A DNA stretch of 64,000 nucleotides from Aquimarina algicola (GTDB lineage Bacteria > Bacteroidota > Bacteroidia > Flavobacteriales > Flavobacteriaceae): positions 372,001 through 436,000 of the forward strand of contig NZ_VFWZ01000002.1 in NCBI RefSeq assembly GCF_006443095.1, written 5' to 3'. Positions 56,552 through 64,000 of the stretch are shown here, one piece after another. Numbering within the stretch: the stretch's first letter is position 1; every line of letters starts with the position of its first letter. The position numbers and the translations under genes are program-made. Below the pieces are notes generated by a model. It ran no database searches. It was not told the DNA's origin and was given only the letters and a program-made list of their open reading frames with translations.

Positions 56552-57496
56552 ATGAAAACTGATAAAACATTTGCCGGTATTCCTGAAAAATATGCAGGCT
56601 ATGACAAATCAAAAGTAGTACTAATTCCAGTTCCTTATGACGGCACCAGCACCTGGGGTAAAGGAGCTGACAAAGGCCCTGAAGCTTTTTTACATGCTTC
56701 GGAAAATATGGAACTATACGATATTGAAACTGATAGTGAAGTATACATCAGAGGGATTCATTTATTAGATCCAATAACTGTTAATGATTCTCCCGATTCA
56801 ATGGTAGAAGCCGTATACAATACTACCAAAAAACATATTAAGAGAAACAAGTTTGTAACCTTGTTTGGGGGTGAGCATTCTATCTCTATTGGTTCAATCA
56901 GAGCCTTTGATGAGTGTTTTAATAATCTTACTGTTTTACAGATTGATGCACATGCGGATCTTAGAAAAGAATACAAAGGTTCTAAATATAACCACGCTTG
57001 TGCTATGTATGAAGCGAATGAAAATACAAATTTGATTCAAGTTGGTATTCGGAGTATGGATGCATCAGAAAACTTGGTAGTGAATGATGATCAGGTATTC
57101 TTTGCTCATGAAATGGTAAATGATGATTATTGGATGGATAATGTGATCGATCTGATGACCGACAATGTGTATATAACCTTTGACTTAGATGCTTTCGACC
57201 CTTCTATACTGCCCGCAACGGGAACACCTGAACCTGGAGGACTGTTATGGTATGAGACCCTTGAGTTTTTAAGGAAAGTATTTGCAGAGAAAAATGTAGT
57301 GGGATTTGACATTGTTGAACTATGCCCCGACACAATGAGCAAAGCATCTGACTTTGCAGCTGCTAAATTATATTATAAAATGCTGAGCTACAAATTTGAA
57401 GACAGTGAAGAAATCTTGGAAGATGAAGATGATATCACAGAAAATGAAACTATAAAAAAATTCAAACCTAATTACGAAGAGCACGATGAAAAGTAA
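56552..57496 (+). CDS. speB: Agmatinase (ureohydrolase family)
   Basis: A 314-residue ureohydrolase with all metal-site motifs: GGEHSISIGS near residue 109, QIDAHADLRKEY near 130, and FDLDAFDPSILPATGTPEPG near 210. A D/E-rich tail of about 30 residues (DSEEILEDEDDITENE) extends the C-terminus beyond the usual domain. It hydrolyses agmatine to putrescine and urea. The stop overlaps the start of the next gene by 11 bases, so they are coupled. Confidence 0.93.
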   Translation: MKTDKTFAGIPEKYAGYDKSKVVLIPVPYDGTSTWGKGADKGPEAFLHASENMELYDIETDSEVYIRGIHLLDPITVNDSPDSMVEAVYNTTKKHIKRNKFVTLFGGEHSISIGSIRAFDECFNNLTVLQIDAHADLRKEYKGSKYNHACAMYEANENTNLIQVGIRSMDASENLVVNDDQVFFAHEMVNDDYWMDNVIDLMTDNVYITFDLDAFDPSILPATGTPEPGGLLWYETLEFLRKVFAEKNVVGFDIVELCPDTMSKASDFAAAKLYYKMLSYKFEDSEEILEDEDDITENETIKKFKPNYEEHDEK

Positions 57497-58460
57497 AGGT
57501 GAAATTTCAAAATTTATAGAAAAGTACTTTCTTCATTTTAATGCAGCTACTCTTGTAGATGCTGCAAAAGGATATGAATTACAATTGGCAGGTGGAAGCA
57601 AAATGCTAGTGTCCCTTGCGGGGGCAATGAGTACTGCTGAACTGGGAAAAATCTTTGCCGAAATGATTCGTCAGGATAAAGTACATATCATTTCTTGTAC
57701 TGGAGCGAATCTCGAAGAAGATATCATGAATTTGGTAGCGCACAGTCATTATAAAAGAGTACCTAATTATAGAGATTTGACTCCACAACAGGAATGGGAG
57801 TTACTAGAAAGAGGACTAAATCGTGTCACCGATACGTGTATCCCTGAAGAAGAAGCTTTTAGAAGATTGCAAAAACATATTTTTAAGATCTGGAAAGATG
57901 CAGAAGAAACTAAAGAACGTTATTTTCCTCACGAATTTATGTATAAACTTTTACTCTCTGGAGTACTTGAAGAATACTATGAAATAGACATCAAATACTC
58001 TTGGATGTACGCTGCTGCAAAAGCTAATTTACCTATGGTCGTTCCAGGTTGGGAAGATAGTACAATGGGGAACATTTTTGCCAGCTATGTAATGAAAGGC
58101 GAATTGAAAGCTAGTACCATGAAATCAGGTGTTGAATATATGACGTTTCTGGCTGATTGGTATACTGATAATTCAGAAAAAGGTATAGGATTCTTCCAAA
58201 TAGGAGGCGGTATCGCAGGGGATTTTCCCATTTGTGTAGTGCCAATGTTGTATCAGGATTTGGAGAGAACCGATACGCCTTTTTGGAATTATTTCTGTCA
58301 AATAAGTGACTCTACTACAAGTTATGGGTCTTATTCTGGAGCTGTACCTAATGAAAAAATTACTTGGGGCAAACTAGATATTGATACTCCTAAATTTATA
58401 ATAGAAAGTGATGCAACCATTGTAGCTCCATTAATTTTTGGCTACCTATTAGATATGTAA
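57486..58460 (+). CDS. Deoxyhypusine-synthase-like aminobutyltransferase
   Basis: A 324-residue member of the deoxyhypusine synthase family. It has the NAD-binding region SLAGAMSTAELGKIFAEMIR near 43-62, ISCTGANLEEDIMNL near 69-83, and the catalytic lysine in NEKITWGKLD near residue 297. Bacteria have no eIF5A, so a free polyamine is the likely acceptor. Bacterial family members are known to make homospermidine-type products from polyamine donors. Coupling to agmatinase (11-base overlap) means putrescine or agmatine is a plausible substrate. The exact product is not settled by sequence. Confidence 0.88.
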   Translation: MKSKGEISKFIEKYFLHFNAATLVDAAKGYELQLAGGSKMLVSLAGAMSTAELGKIFAEMIRQDKVHIISCTGANLEEDIMNLVAHSHYKRVPNYRDLTPQQEWELLERGLNRVTDTCIPEEEAFRRLQKHIFKIWKDAEETKERYFPHEFMYKLLLSGVLEEYYEIDIKYSWMYAAAKANLPMVVPGWEDSTMGNIFASYVMKGELKASTMKSGVEYMTFLADWYTDNSEKGIGFFQIGGGIAGDFPICVVPMLYQDLERTDTPFWNYFCQISDSTTSYGSYSGAVPNEKITWGKLDIDTPKFIIESDATIVAPLIFGYLLDM

Positions 58461-58461
58461 A

Positions 58462-58755
58462 ATGAAAACACAACGAAACGCACATTTGAAAAAAGTAATT
58501 GTTGATTACAAAAAGTTAAATAACAAGATTTTGGATTTGTTAGTAAACAAATATCCTGATGGATATGATGATGAAGATGTTATCACATTTAGAAATGCTC
58601 AAAACGAAATAGTAGAGTGTGTAGAGGTGAAAACCGAAGATACGCTCTATCTCGTAAAAGTGAGTAAACGACTTGTTGCTGCTATGGAAGATCATGATGA
58701 TTCTGATGACAATGCTGAAAAGAATCACGATCTTCCAAGTGAATCAATTGATTAA
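58462..58755 (+). CDS. Small acidic protein next to the polyamine enzymes
   Basis: A 97-residue protein, not recognised. Residues 1-75 could form a small alpha/beta unit (KKVIVDYKKLNNKILDLLVN, ECVEVKTEDTLYLVKVSKRL), and the last 20 residues are very acidic (DHDDSDDNAEKNHD). It starts two bases after the deoxyhypusine-synthase-like stop, so it is almost certainly in the operon. The acidic tail could interact with polyamines or basic proteins, which is speculation. Confidence 0.7.
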   Translation: MKTQRNAHLKKVIVDYKKLNNKILDLLVNKYPDGYDDEDVITFRNAQNEIVECVEVKTEDTLYLVKVSKRLVAAMEDHDDSDDNAEKNHDLPSESID

Positions 58756-58775
58756 ACGAATAAAACTATTAAGAA

Positions 58776-59192
58776 ATGAAAAAGGCTGAATTTCATTTAG
58801 CGCTTCCTTGCGAAGATGTTGAAAAAACAAAAGACTTTTACACCTATAAATTAGGTGCAAAATTGGGAAGGCATACAGACAATTGGGCAGATATTAATTT
58901 ATATGGTAATCAAATTACATTTACCAAATCCGGCAATTTTAATTTTAATTTCAAAAATTATAGACTAGGAGAACAGATATTACCTTCTTTTCATTTTGGG
59001 GTAATTATTGATGCAGAAACATGGGGCAAATTATACTCACGCTTGTTCTCTATGGATCTTGAAGTGACCACAGAAGTCACATTTTTTGAAAATAAAGTAG
59101 GAGAGCATCTTTCCTTTTTTGTAAAAGACCCCGATGGATACATGGTAGAGTTTAAGAGCTTTAAAGACCAAGGAGAAATATTTACTGTCTAA
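58776..59192 (+). CDS. VOC-superfamily (glyoxalase fold) protein
   Basis: A 138-residue VOC protein starting AEFHLALPCEDVEKTKDFYTYKLG with the metal-side histidine, a central SFHFGVIIDAETWGKLYSRL and the final LSFFVKDPDGYMVEFKSF. The fold ends H-(11)-F-V-K-D-P-D-G-x-x-V-E-F, as in glyoxalase-like dioxygenases. It lies 20 bases downstream of the small acidic gene and five bases before the RMD1/YagE gene. Substrate unknown. Confidence 0.85.
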   Translation: MKKAEFHLALPCEDVEKTKDFYTYKLGAKLGRHTDNWADINLYGNQITFTKSGNFNFNFKNYRLGEQILPSFHFGVIIDAETWGKLYSRLFSMDLEVTTEVTFFENKVGEHLSFFVKDPDGYMVEFKSFKDQGEIFTV

Positions 59193-59197
59193 CCATT

Positions 59198-59977
59198 ATG
59201 AAAACTGAAGCATACGCATTGCAAATTGCCGACGTAATCTCGATAAAGGATTGCAAGAAAAACTTTGATTCAAAATTATTGTTCTTTGATACAGATGAGC
59301 TGTTTTATGAACGATTCAAAGGACAATATATATACGTTTTCAAGTACGGAGTCATTTGCTTTTATAATATAAATAGGGATACTTCTGAACAGATTTGTAA
59401 TGAAATATTGGTGTATAGCAAAAATCTAACTAAAGAAGAAACTTCAGAAAATATTGATATTATCATTGAAGGAGAATGTAATATGGTCTCTTTCGGAGAA
59501 GTCACCCTGAAAGAATTCAATATAGAATCAATACGACTTGTCATGCTAAATGTTTCTCAATCTGTGGCACTTGATAACTACGCAAACATTTCAGAACAGA
59601 TTTTGGAAGACACCAAATTACACACCTCCTATCTCGAAGAAAAAGGAAGATTAGACATTAGCGGTAAAAAACTCAAAAAATACATCGGTCGGGTATTGAA
59701 TATCAAAAATAAAATCTCAGAAAACTTATACATTTTTGATTCACCTGATGTGACCTGGGAAGATGAAATGCTAAACAAATTAGATCAGGATTTAAAGAGA
59801 GTATTCGATTTAAAGGATCGCTATAGAAGTATCCATGATCAAATAGAAATTATTAAAGAAAATCTAGAGCTTTTTAAAGATATCATGTTCCATAGACAAA
59901 GTAGCACACTCGAATGGATCATTATTATTCTGATTCTTGTAGAAGTGGTAGATCTTTTTATTCAAAAATTAACATAA
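59198..59977 (+). CDS. RMD1/YagE (DUF155) family membrane-tail protein
   Basis: A 259-residue protein resembling the RMD1/Sif2/YagE group: [16 protein letters not shown] near 49-64, [29 protein letters not shown] near 115-140 (read in parts), ending in one membrane helix [16 protein letters not shown]. Yeast members are mitochondrial and meiotic-division-linked, and bacterial ones have no settled function. It sits in the polyamine run with short gaps (5 and 16 bases). Confidence 0.75.
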   Translation: MKTEAYALQIADVISIKDCKKNFDSKLLFFDTDELFYERFKGQYIYVFKYGVICFYNINRDTSEQICNEILVYSKNLTKEETSENIDIIIEGECNMVSFGEVTLKEFNIESIRLVMLNVSQSVALDNYANISEQILEDTKLHTSYLEEKGRLDISGKKLKKYIGRVLNIKNKISENLYIFDSPDVTWEDEMLNKLDQDLKRVFDLKDRYRSIHDQIEIIKENLELFKDIMFHRQSSTLEWIIIILILVEVVDLFIQKLT

Positions 59978-59993
59978 TAAAGAAATTAATTCA

Positions 59994-61382
59994 GTGATTG
60001 AAACTACAATAAATAGCGAATTAAAAGTAATCGGAAGCGAAGAATGGTGTGTCTTTGAAGAGTTTGGCATTCCAGCAATCAAAGCAAGAGTGGATTCTGG
60101 GGCCAAAACCTCTTCTATTCAAGCTAACAACATCAAACTTATCCATAAAGGAACGGAGGAATGGGTACGCTTCGAGGTAAACCCTATTCAGGATAACAGA
60201 AGTATCGTGATCACTTGCGAGACTAAATTGCATGATAAGCGTGTAGTGAAAAGTTCATCTGGAATTTCGGAACAACGTTTTGTGATCAAAACCCCTGTAA
60301 CTCTTGGTGGAATCACATTTGATATTGAACTCACATTGGCCAATCGTGACGCGATGGAATACCGAATGTTATTAGGGCGTGAAGCTTTAATAAATCGATA
60401 TATCGTAAACCCATCTATAAGTTTTGTACAACAGAACTTTACTTCTGATGATATTCAATTAAAGTATAAACCCTTCCTTAAGGAAAAATCAGGGTTAAAA
60501 ATTGCTCTATTGGCTAGTAATCCCGAATTGTATAGTAACAAGCGTATTATAGAAGCTGGTATTGCTCGAGGTCACGAAATGGTATTTCTCAATGTTGAGC
60601 AAGCGTATATGAAGCTTGACGCAGCTGAGCCTGAAATACGTTATCGAGGAGGAAATATTATTGATGAATTTGACGCGATTATTCCTAGGATAAAACCTTC
60701 GGTAACATTCTATGCTTGTTCTTTAATTCGACAGTTTGATTCAATGGGGGCTTATTGTTTAAATTCTGCTGAAGCGATCACACAATCCAGAGATAAGTTA
60801 TTAGCTACCCAACTTTTTGCCAAAAATGATATTCATATTCCTATTACAGGATTTGCGAAATCTCCATTGGATACCAAAGACCTCATTAAAATGGTTAATG
60901 GTGCACCGTTAATTATCAAACTCTTGGAAAGCACTCAGGGAAAGGGCGTGGTACTCGCCGAGACCAACAAAGCTGCTGAAAGTGTAATCAATGCTTTTAA
61001 AAGTGTGCAAACTAACATTCTAGTACAAGAATTTATTAAAGAAGCCAATGGGCAGGATATCAGATGTTTTGTAGTCAATGGTAAAGTAGTAGCATCTATG
61101 CAACGACAAGCAGCTAAAGGAGAATTTCGTGCCAATATCCATCAAGGAGGTTCGGCTTCTAAAATTAAAATCACTTCAGAAGAGCGAAAACTCGCCATTA
61201 AAGCAGCCAAAATATTGAATTTACCGGTGGCCGGAGTGGATATAATTAGATCTAATAAAGGCCCTCTCTTATTGGAAGTAAATTCATCCCCAGGTCTGGA
61301 GGGTATAGAAAATGCAACCGGATTAGATATTGCTAACATTATGATTGAAGCTATAGAAAAGAAATTAAAATTTAAAAGATGA
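59994..61382 (+). CDS. RimB-like protease domain fused to RimK-type ATP-grasp ligase
   Basis: A 462-residue fusion. The N-terminal RimB/retropepsin-like domain (about 15-145) has the aspartyl motif [13 protein letters not shown] near residue 31. The C-terminal RimK-like ATP-grasp (about 160-462) has [17 protein letters not shown] near 305, [17 protein letters not shown] near 343 and [14 protein letters not shown] near 425. RimK adds glutamates to the C-terminus of ribosomal protein S6, and RimB-type proteins are linked to its control. The start is GTG at 59994, because no earlier ATG fits and the frame begins just after a stop. Its substrate could be S6 or another protein. Confidence 0.88.
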   Translation: MIETTINSELKVIGSEEWCVFEEFGIPAIKARVDSGAKTSSIQANNIKLIHKGTEEWVRFEVNPIQDNRSIVITCETKLHDKRVVKSSSGISEQRFVIKTPVTLGGITFDIELTLANRDAMEYRMLLGREALINRYIVNPSISFVQQNFTSDDIQLKYKPFLKEKSGLKIALLASNPELYSNKRIIEAGIARGHEMVFLNVEQAYMKLDAAEPEIRYRGGNIIDEFDAIIPRIKPSVTFYACSLIRQFDSMGAYCLNSAEAITQSRDKLLATQLFAKNDIHIPITGFAKSPLDTKDLIKMVNGAPLIIKLLESTQGKGVVLAETNKAAESVINAFKSVQTNILVQEFIKEANGQDIRCFVVNGKVVASMQRQAAKGEFRANIHQGGSASKIKITSEERKLAIKAAKILNLPVAGVDIIRSNKGPLLLEVNSSPGLEGIENATGLDIANIMIEAIEKKLKFKR

Positions 61383-61966
61383 TACATCCCAATACGGAAA
61401 TACAATTCATAAGTGATGAAGTAGGTTATGGAGTGGTAGCCAAAGAGTTAATTCCAAAGGGAACAATCACATGGGTATTAGATAAGTTTGATCGTGAGTT
61501 CACCCCAAATCAATACCATGCATTAGAGCCCATTTATAAAAACATTTTAGAAACATATGCTTATAAAAACAATCTGGGTAATCTTGTATTATGTTGGGAT
61601 AATGGACGTTTTGTGAATCATAGTTTCAACGCCAATTGCCTTACCACTGCCTATAATTTTGAGTTAGCAGTCAGAGATATTCATCCGGGAGAACAACTAA
61701 CTGACGACTATGGATATCTAAATATTGAAAAACCTTTTAGAGGAATTGACGAAGGAACCAGAAGGAAAATTGTATATCCTGATGATCTTCTAAAATACCA
61801 TAAATCATGGGATAAAAAATTAATAAAAGCTTTCAAATATATATCAAAAGTAAAACAACCTTTGATTGGATTGTTGGATGAAGAACTATGGCAATTAGCA
61901 GTACAAATTGAAAAAGGAGAAAAAGAAATGGAATCCATATTAAAAAATTACCATTACAAAATTTAG
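61379..61966 (+). CDS. SET-domain protein (putative lysine methyltransferase)
   Basis: A 195-residue SET protein. It has [17 protein letters not shown] near residue 16 (SET start), [15 protein letters not shown] near 78 with the catalytic-site N-H-S pattern, and the conserved tyrosine in [10 protein letters not shown] near 106. It lacks a post-SET cysteine set. It overlaps the RimK fusion stop by four bases (ATGA), so the two are translationally coupled, which suggests a common target protein. SET domains methylate lysines in proteins. The target here is unknown. Confidence 0.87.
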   Translation: MIHPNTEIQFISDEVGYGVVAKELIPKGTITWVLDKFDREFTPNQYHALEPIYKNILETYAYKNNLGNLVLCWDNGRFVNHSFNANCLTTAYNFELAVRDIHPGEQLTDDYGYLNIEKPFRGIDEGTRRKIVYPDDLLKYHKSWDKKLIKAFKYISKVKQPLIGLLDEELWQLAVQIEKGEKEMESILKNYHYKI

Positions 61967-61991
61967 TGGAAACGAAACAAATTGATGGCCT

Positions 61992-62408
61992 ATGAAAATC
62001 AAAAAACACAAACAGAAATCAAGATTGATAGTGTGTCAAGGGGATGAGCTATTAGTATTTCAAAAGATCAGCAACAAACTTGAATATGGATTAGTTGGGG
62101 GATTTTTAAAAAAGGGAGAAACTCCTGAAAATGCTCTTATTAGAGAAACCTACGAAGAGACGGGTGTTCATCTTTCAGAACAGGATCTGGACTACTATGA
62201 TTCTTTAACTTTTGATTGGGGCAATAATCAAAAACTCTCTAAACACTATTTTGTTTGCAGAAATGCCAACAAGTCGTTTTTACTCAACGAACCCCATAAG
62301 TTCAATAAAATTGAATGGGTATACTGGAAACATACTTTAGCATACCTCGGTAAATCTGACCGAAAAGTAGTAAAGTCGCTTTTCAAACCGTGTAAGATTA
62401 ATTATTAA
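61992..62408 (+). CDS. NUDIX hydrolase
   Basis: A 138-residue NUDIX-fold protein with the catalytic helix pattern G-x5-E-x7-RE-x2-EE-x-G at about residues 37-60 (GGFLKKGETPENALIRETYE and then ETG). The substrate is a nucleoside diphosphate derivative, not identified. The start follows the SET stop by 25 bases and the protein may be in the same operon. Confidence 0.88.
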   Translation: MKIKKHKQKSRLIVCQGDELLVFQKISNKLEYGLVGGFLKKGETPENALIRETYEETGVHLSEQDLDYYDSLTFDWGNNQKLSKHYFVCRNANKSFLLNEPHKFNKIEWVYWKHTLAYLGKSDRKVVKSLFKPCKINY

Positions 62409-62419
62409 AATCAATACAT

Positions 62420-62674
62420 ATGAATGGAGTTATTATTAATCAGAATGTAGAGTACGGAGTATTTAAAAAATACTATGATGGGTACTTTCAATTTGAAATG
62501 GAAAATGGCGAAACCATTGTCTTTGAAGAAGTGTCCCGTTTTGCGATCAAAAAATTTGATCTTAGATCGGACACATGTAAAGGTAAAAGTTTTGAAATCA
62601 CTTATTCAGAATATGTTGAAGATGATGACGAAGATTTTGTTTCCTTCAAAATTGAAAAACTAGAACTAGCGTAA
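62420..62674 (+). CDS. Small protein, paralog of the secreted 62.9-kb protein
   Basis: An 84-residue protein without a signal peptide. It shares a core with the next protein: GVFKKYYDGYFQFE and FEEVSRFAIKKFDL here match GVFEGFDGEHFTFN and FSKANSEVLEKFNL there, then KGKSFEITYSE against IGKTFNITFIT, and each ends ...KLELA or DLELL. Function unknown. Located 12 bases after the NUDIX gene. Confidence 0.7.
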   Translation: MNGVIINQNVEYGVFKKYYDGYFQFEMENGETIVFEEVSRFAIKKFDLRSDTCKGKSFEITYSEYVEDDDEDFVSFKIEKLELA

Positions 62675-62857
62675 ATTCAAAAAATTTAAATAATTGATGT
62701 GACTTTATAAACGAAAATGTGTCATAATTAAAGAAAAATAATATAAGCTACCATCACGTGTAAGTATCTAAGAGATGATTTACTAAAAGCACCAGACTTG
62801 AAGTGATAACAATCTGGTTTTTTTTAAAAATAATATAAAACTTAAATCTTACATATT

Positions 62858-63211
62858 ATGAAAAATTCAAAAAACGTAGTATTCGCTTTACTTGCATTAT
62901 TTTGTTGCACCCTAACCGCAAAAACACAGGTGTCAGGTGAAGAAACAGAAACCATTATCGGAGTCTTCGAGGGTTTTGATGGGGAGCACTTCACTTTTAA
63001 TTACACCAATGAAGAAAATGAAGAGGATGTTGTACTATTCTCTAAAGCTAATTCCGAAGTTCTTGAGAAGTTTAATCTAAGTAGTGAAAAATTTATAGGA
63101 AAAACTTTTAACATCACTTTCATTACTGAAACCGAAACAGAAGTCGATGAAGATGGTGATGAGCAAGAATATGATGTTAGAACTATTGTTGATTTGGAGT
63201 TGTTGGATTAA
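62858..63211 (+). CDS. Small secreted protein, related to its upstream neighbor
   Basis: A 117-residue protein with a signal peptide (MKNSKNVVFALLALFCCTLTAKTQ) followed by the same core as the 62.4-kb gene, with an acidic EVDEDGDEQEYDV insertion. The mature part should be a small beta-rich domain. Upstream is a roughly 180-bp spacer, so it may have its own promoter. Function unknown. Confidence 0.7.
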   Translation: MKNSKNVVFALLALFCCTLTAKTQVSGEETETIIGVFEGFDGEHFTFNYTNEENEEDVVLFSKANSEVLEKFNLSSEKFIGKTFNITFITETETEVDEDGDEQEYDVRTIVDLELLD

Positions 63212-63230
63212 ACCTAAAATGATGTCAGCG

Positions 63231-63473
63231 ATGAAAACAACAAACAAAATATCGATACTACTAGTGATCTTTTCACTGATTTTGCTTTCCTGTAGAGAAA
63301 CTAAAAAAGAGGAACCTTCGGTAAAACTAAGAACCGAAAAAAAGGCTCCATCGTCTGAAGAAGACACAAAGGAAGAAAATATAGAGTCTGAAGAAGAGTA
63401 TGATTCAAACCAAGAAGATAGTGAAATCGAAGAATCTGAAGAAGAAACCGATTCACTTTCAATAGAGGAATAA
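63231..63473 (+). CDS. Small acidic lipoprotein
   Basis: A short lipoprotein with signal peptide MKTTNKISILLVIFSLILLS and a lipobox LLSC. The rest is very acidic and serine/glutamate-rich (SEEEYDSNQEDSEIEESEEE), so it is probably disordered. The frame is open to 63147, but upstream methionines at 63219 and 63222 precede MSA. The ATG at 63231 gives a standard signal peptide, so it is preferred. It lies 20 bases after the secreted paralog, before a terminator. Confidence 0.65.
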   Translation: MKTTNKISILLVIFSLILLSCRETKKEEPSVKLRTEKKAPSSEEDTKEENIESEEEYDSNQEDSEIEESEEETDSLSIEE

Positions 63474-63493
63474 TTCAAGCTCAACTAGTGATT

Positions 63494-63534
63494 AAAAGCA
63501 CTCATAGGGCTATAAAAACCGTGAGTGCTTTTTT
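63494..63534 (+). terminator. Rho-independent terminator at the end of the polyamine-region run
   Basis: AAAAGCACTCA (63494-63504) pairs perfectly with TGAGTGCTTTT (63522-63532), followed by a T-run. It separates the acidic lipoprotein gene from glutamate dehydrogenase. Confidence 0.9.
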
Positions 63535-63585
63535 ATTCATCCTATTAGAGCAAATAATTCAACACTTTTCTAAAATAATACAAAC

Positions 63586-64000
63586 GTGAAAGACAAAATA
63601 GAAACTTTTATGGAAGAAGTAAGGGCTCGAAACACACACGAACCAGAGTTCTTACAAGCAGTACAAGAAGTTGCAGAGACGGTGATCCCTTTTATAGCAT
63701 CCCAAGAAATCTATAATGGTAAAAATATTTTACTTAGAATGGTAGAGCCAGAAAGAGCAATTACTTTTAGAGTACCCTGGGTAGATGACAGAGGTGAAAT
63801 TCAGGTAAATCGTGGCTATCGTATTCAAATGAACTCTGCGATTGGCCCTTACAAAGGAGGTTTGCGTTTTCATCCTACTGTGAATATGAGTATTCTTAAA
63901 TTTTTGGCATTTGAACAGGTGTTTAAAAACAGTCTTACTACTCTACCAATGGGCGGTGGTAAAGGAGGTTCCGATTTTGATCCTAAAGGAAAATCGGATA
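63586..64000 (+). CDS. gdhA: Glutamate dehydrogenase (NADP-type), 5' part, cut by the window end
   Basis: The first 138 residues of a glutamate dehydrogenase are visible: [19 protein letters not shown] near 15, [20 protein letters not shown] near 51-70, [17 protein letters not shown] near 84 and [20 protein letters not shown] near 117-136. The GTG at 63586 opens the frame ([12 protein letters not shown]) and gives the N-terminus expected for the family; the ATG 24 bases later is an alternative. The enzyme interconverts glutamate with 2-oxoglutarate and ammonia, using NADP(H) by family resemblance. The rest lies beyond the window. Confidence 0.92.
   Translation, partial: MKDKIETFMEEVRARNTHEPEFLQAVQEVAETVIPFIASQEIYNGKNILLRMVEPERAITFRVPWVDDRGEIQVNRGYRIQMNSAIGPYKGGLRFHPTVNMSILKFLAFEQVFKNSLTTLPMGGGKGGSDFDPKGKSD

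Noticed and set aside
63077..63484. 135-codon minus-strand serine-rich frame
   Set aside because: It is antisense to the acidic repeats of two plus-strand genes; the serine-rich composition follows from the complementary codons.
1..64000. CRISPR arrays, rRNA genes, complete tRNAs and insertion sequences
   Set aside because: None seen on reading both strands; the only tRNA signal is the truncated fMet fragment.

Overview
The window is AT-rich chromosomal DNA from a member of the Bacteroidota, most likely a Flavobacteriaceae species. The signs are the protein families (TPR plus LuxR-type HTH membrane regulators, TonB receptors with a CarboxypepD_reg-like N-terminal domain, lipocalin-like lipoproteins), weak ribosome binding sites, a TAnnTTTG-type promoter box and an arginine decarboxylase / agmatinase / deoxyhypusine-synthase-like gene set. 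Genus and species cannot be told from the sequence alone.

Layout. (1) 0.1-5.7 kb: an AraC regulator, a tandem antibiotic-biosynthesis-monooxygenase-fold protein, a TPR/LuxR membrane regulator and a lipocalin-like lipoprotein; a gap holds a decayed Crp-family HTH fragment. (2) 5.9-33 kb: one long minus-strand cobalamin locus. A TonB receptor is followed by cobQ, a cobD-like aminotransferase, cbiB and an AAA NTPase. A cobalamin riboswitch sits mid-cluster and precedes a 20-kb run: [2Fe-2S] protein, SDR, SUMT (split by a frameshift), cbiX, cobI, cobJ-cobH, bluB, cobL, cbiG-cobM, cobK, cbiD, a NicO-type Ni/Co transporter, a ChlI/ChlD-like chelatase subunit, cbiA, a PduO-type adenosyltransferase, a CobW GTPase and cobN. 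It carries marks of both the early-cobalt (CbiX, CbiD, CbiG) and late-cobalt (CobN plus ChlID) routes. CobU, CobS and CobT are not in the window.

(3) 33.8-35.9 kb: a small secreted protein and an amidohydrolase. (4) 36.5-49.8 kb: a dihydroxyacetone/glycerol block with LacI and AraC regulators, FBPase, an ATP-type DhaK-DhaL fusion, PEP-dependent DhaK, DhaL and a DhaM-HPr-EI fusion, a probable porin, an aquaglyceroporin, and a VOC / Crp / peroxiredoxin-like trio. It is flanked by two direct copies of an approximately 70-bp sequence; the right copy continues into the 3' half of a tRNA-fMet gene. This suggests an old tRNA-targeted island, though no integrase remains.

(5) 50.1-54.5 kb: stress and envelope genes (TerB, ECF sigma factor, MscS, universal stress protein, CPA2 antiporter). 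(6) 54.8-63.5 kb: a candidate structured RNA, then a compact plus-strand run: arginine decarboxylase, agmatinase, deoxyhypusine-synthase-like enzyme, small acidic protein, VOC protein, RMD1/YagE protein, RimB-RimK fusion, SET-domain protein, NUDIX protein, two related small proteins and a small acidic lipoprotein, closed by a terminator. Glutamate dehydrogenase then starts and is cut by the window end.

The strongest candidates for undescribed biology are the polyamine/RimK/SET operon with its structured leader, the island-like PEP-dependent dihydroxyacetone system, and the unassigned genes (ferredoxin-like, SDR, AAA NTPase) in the cobalamin operons.
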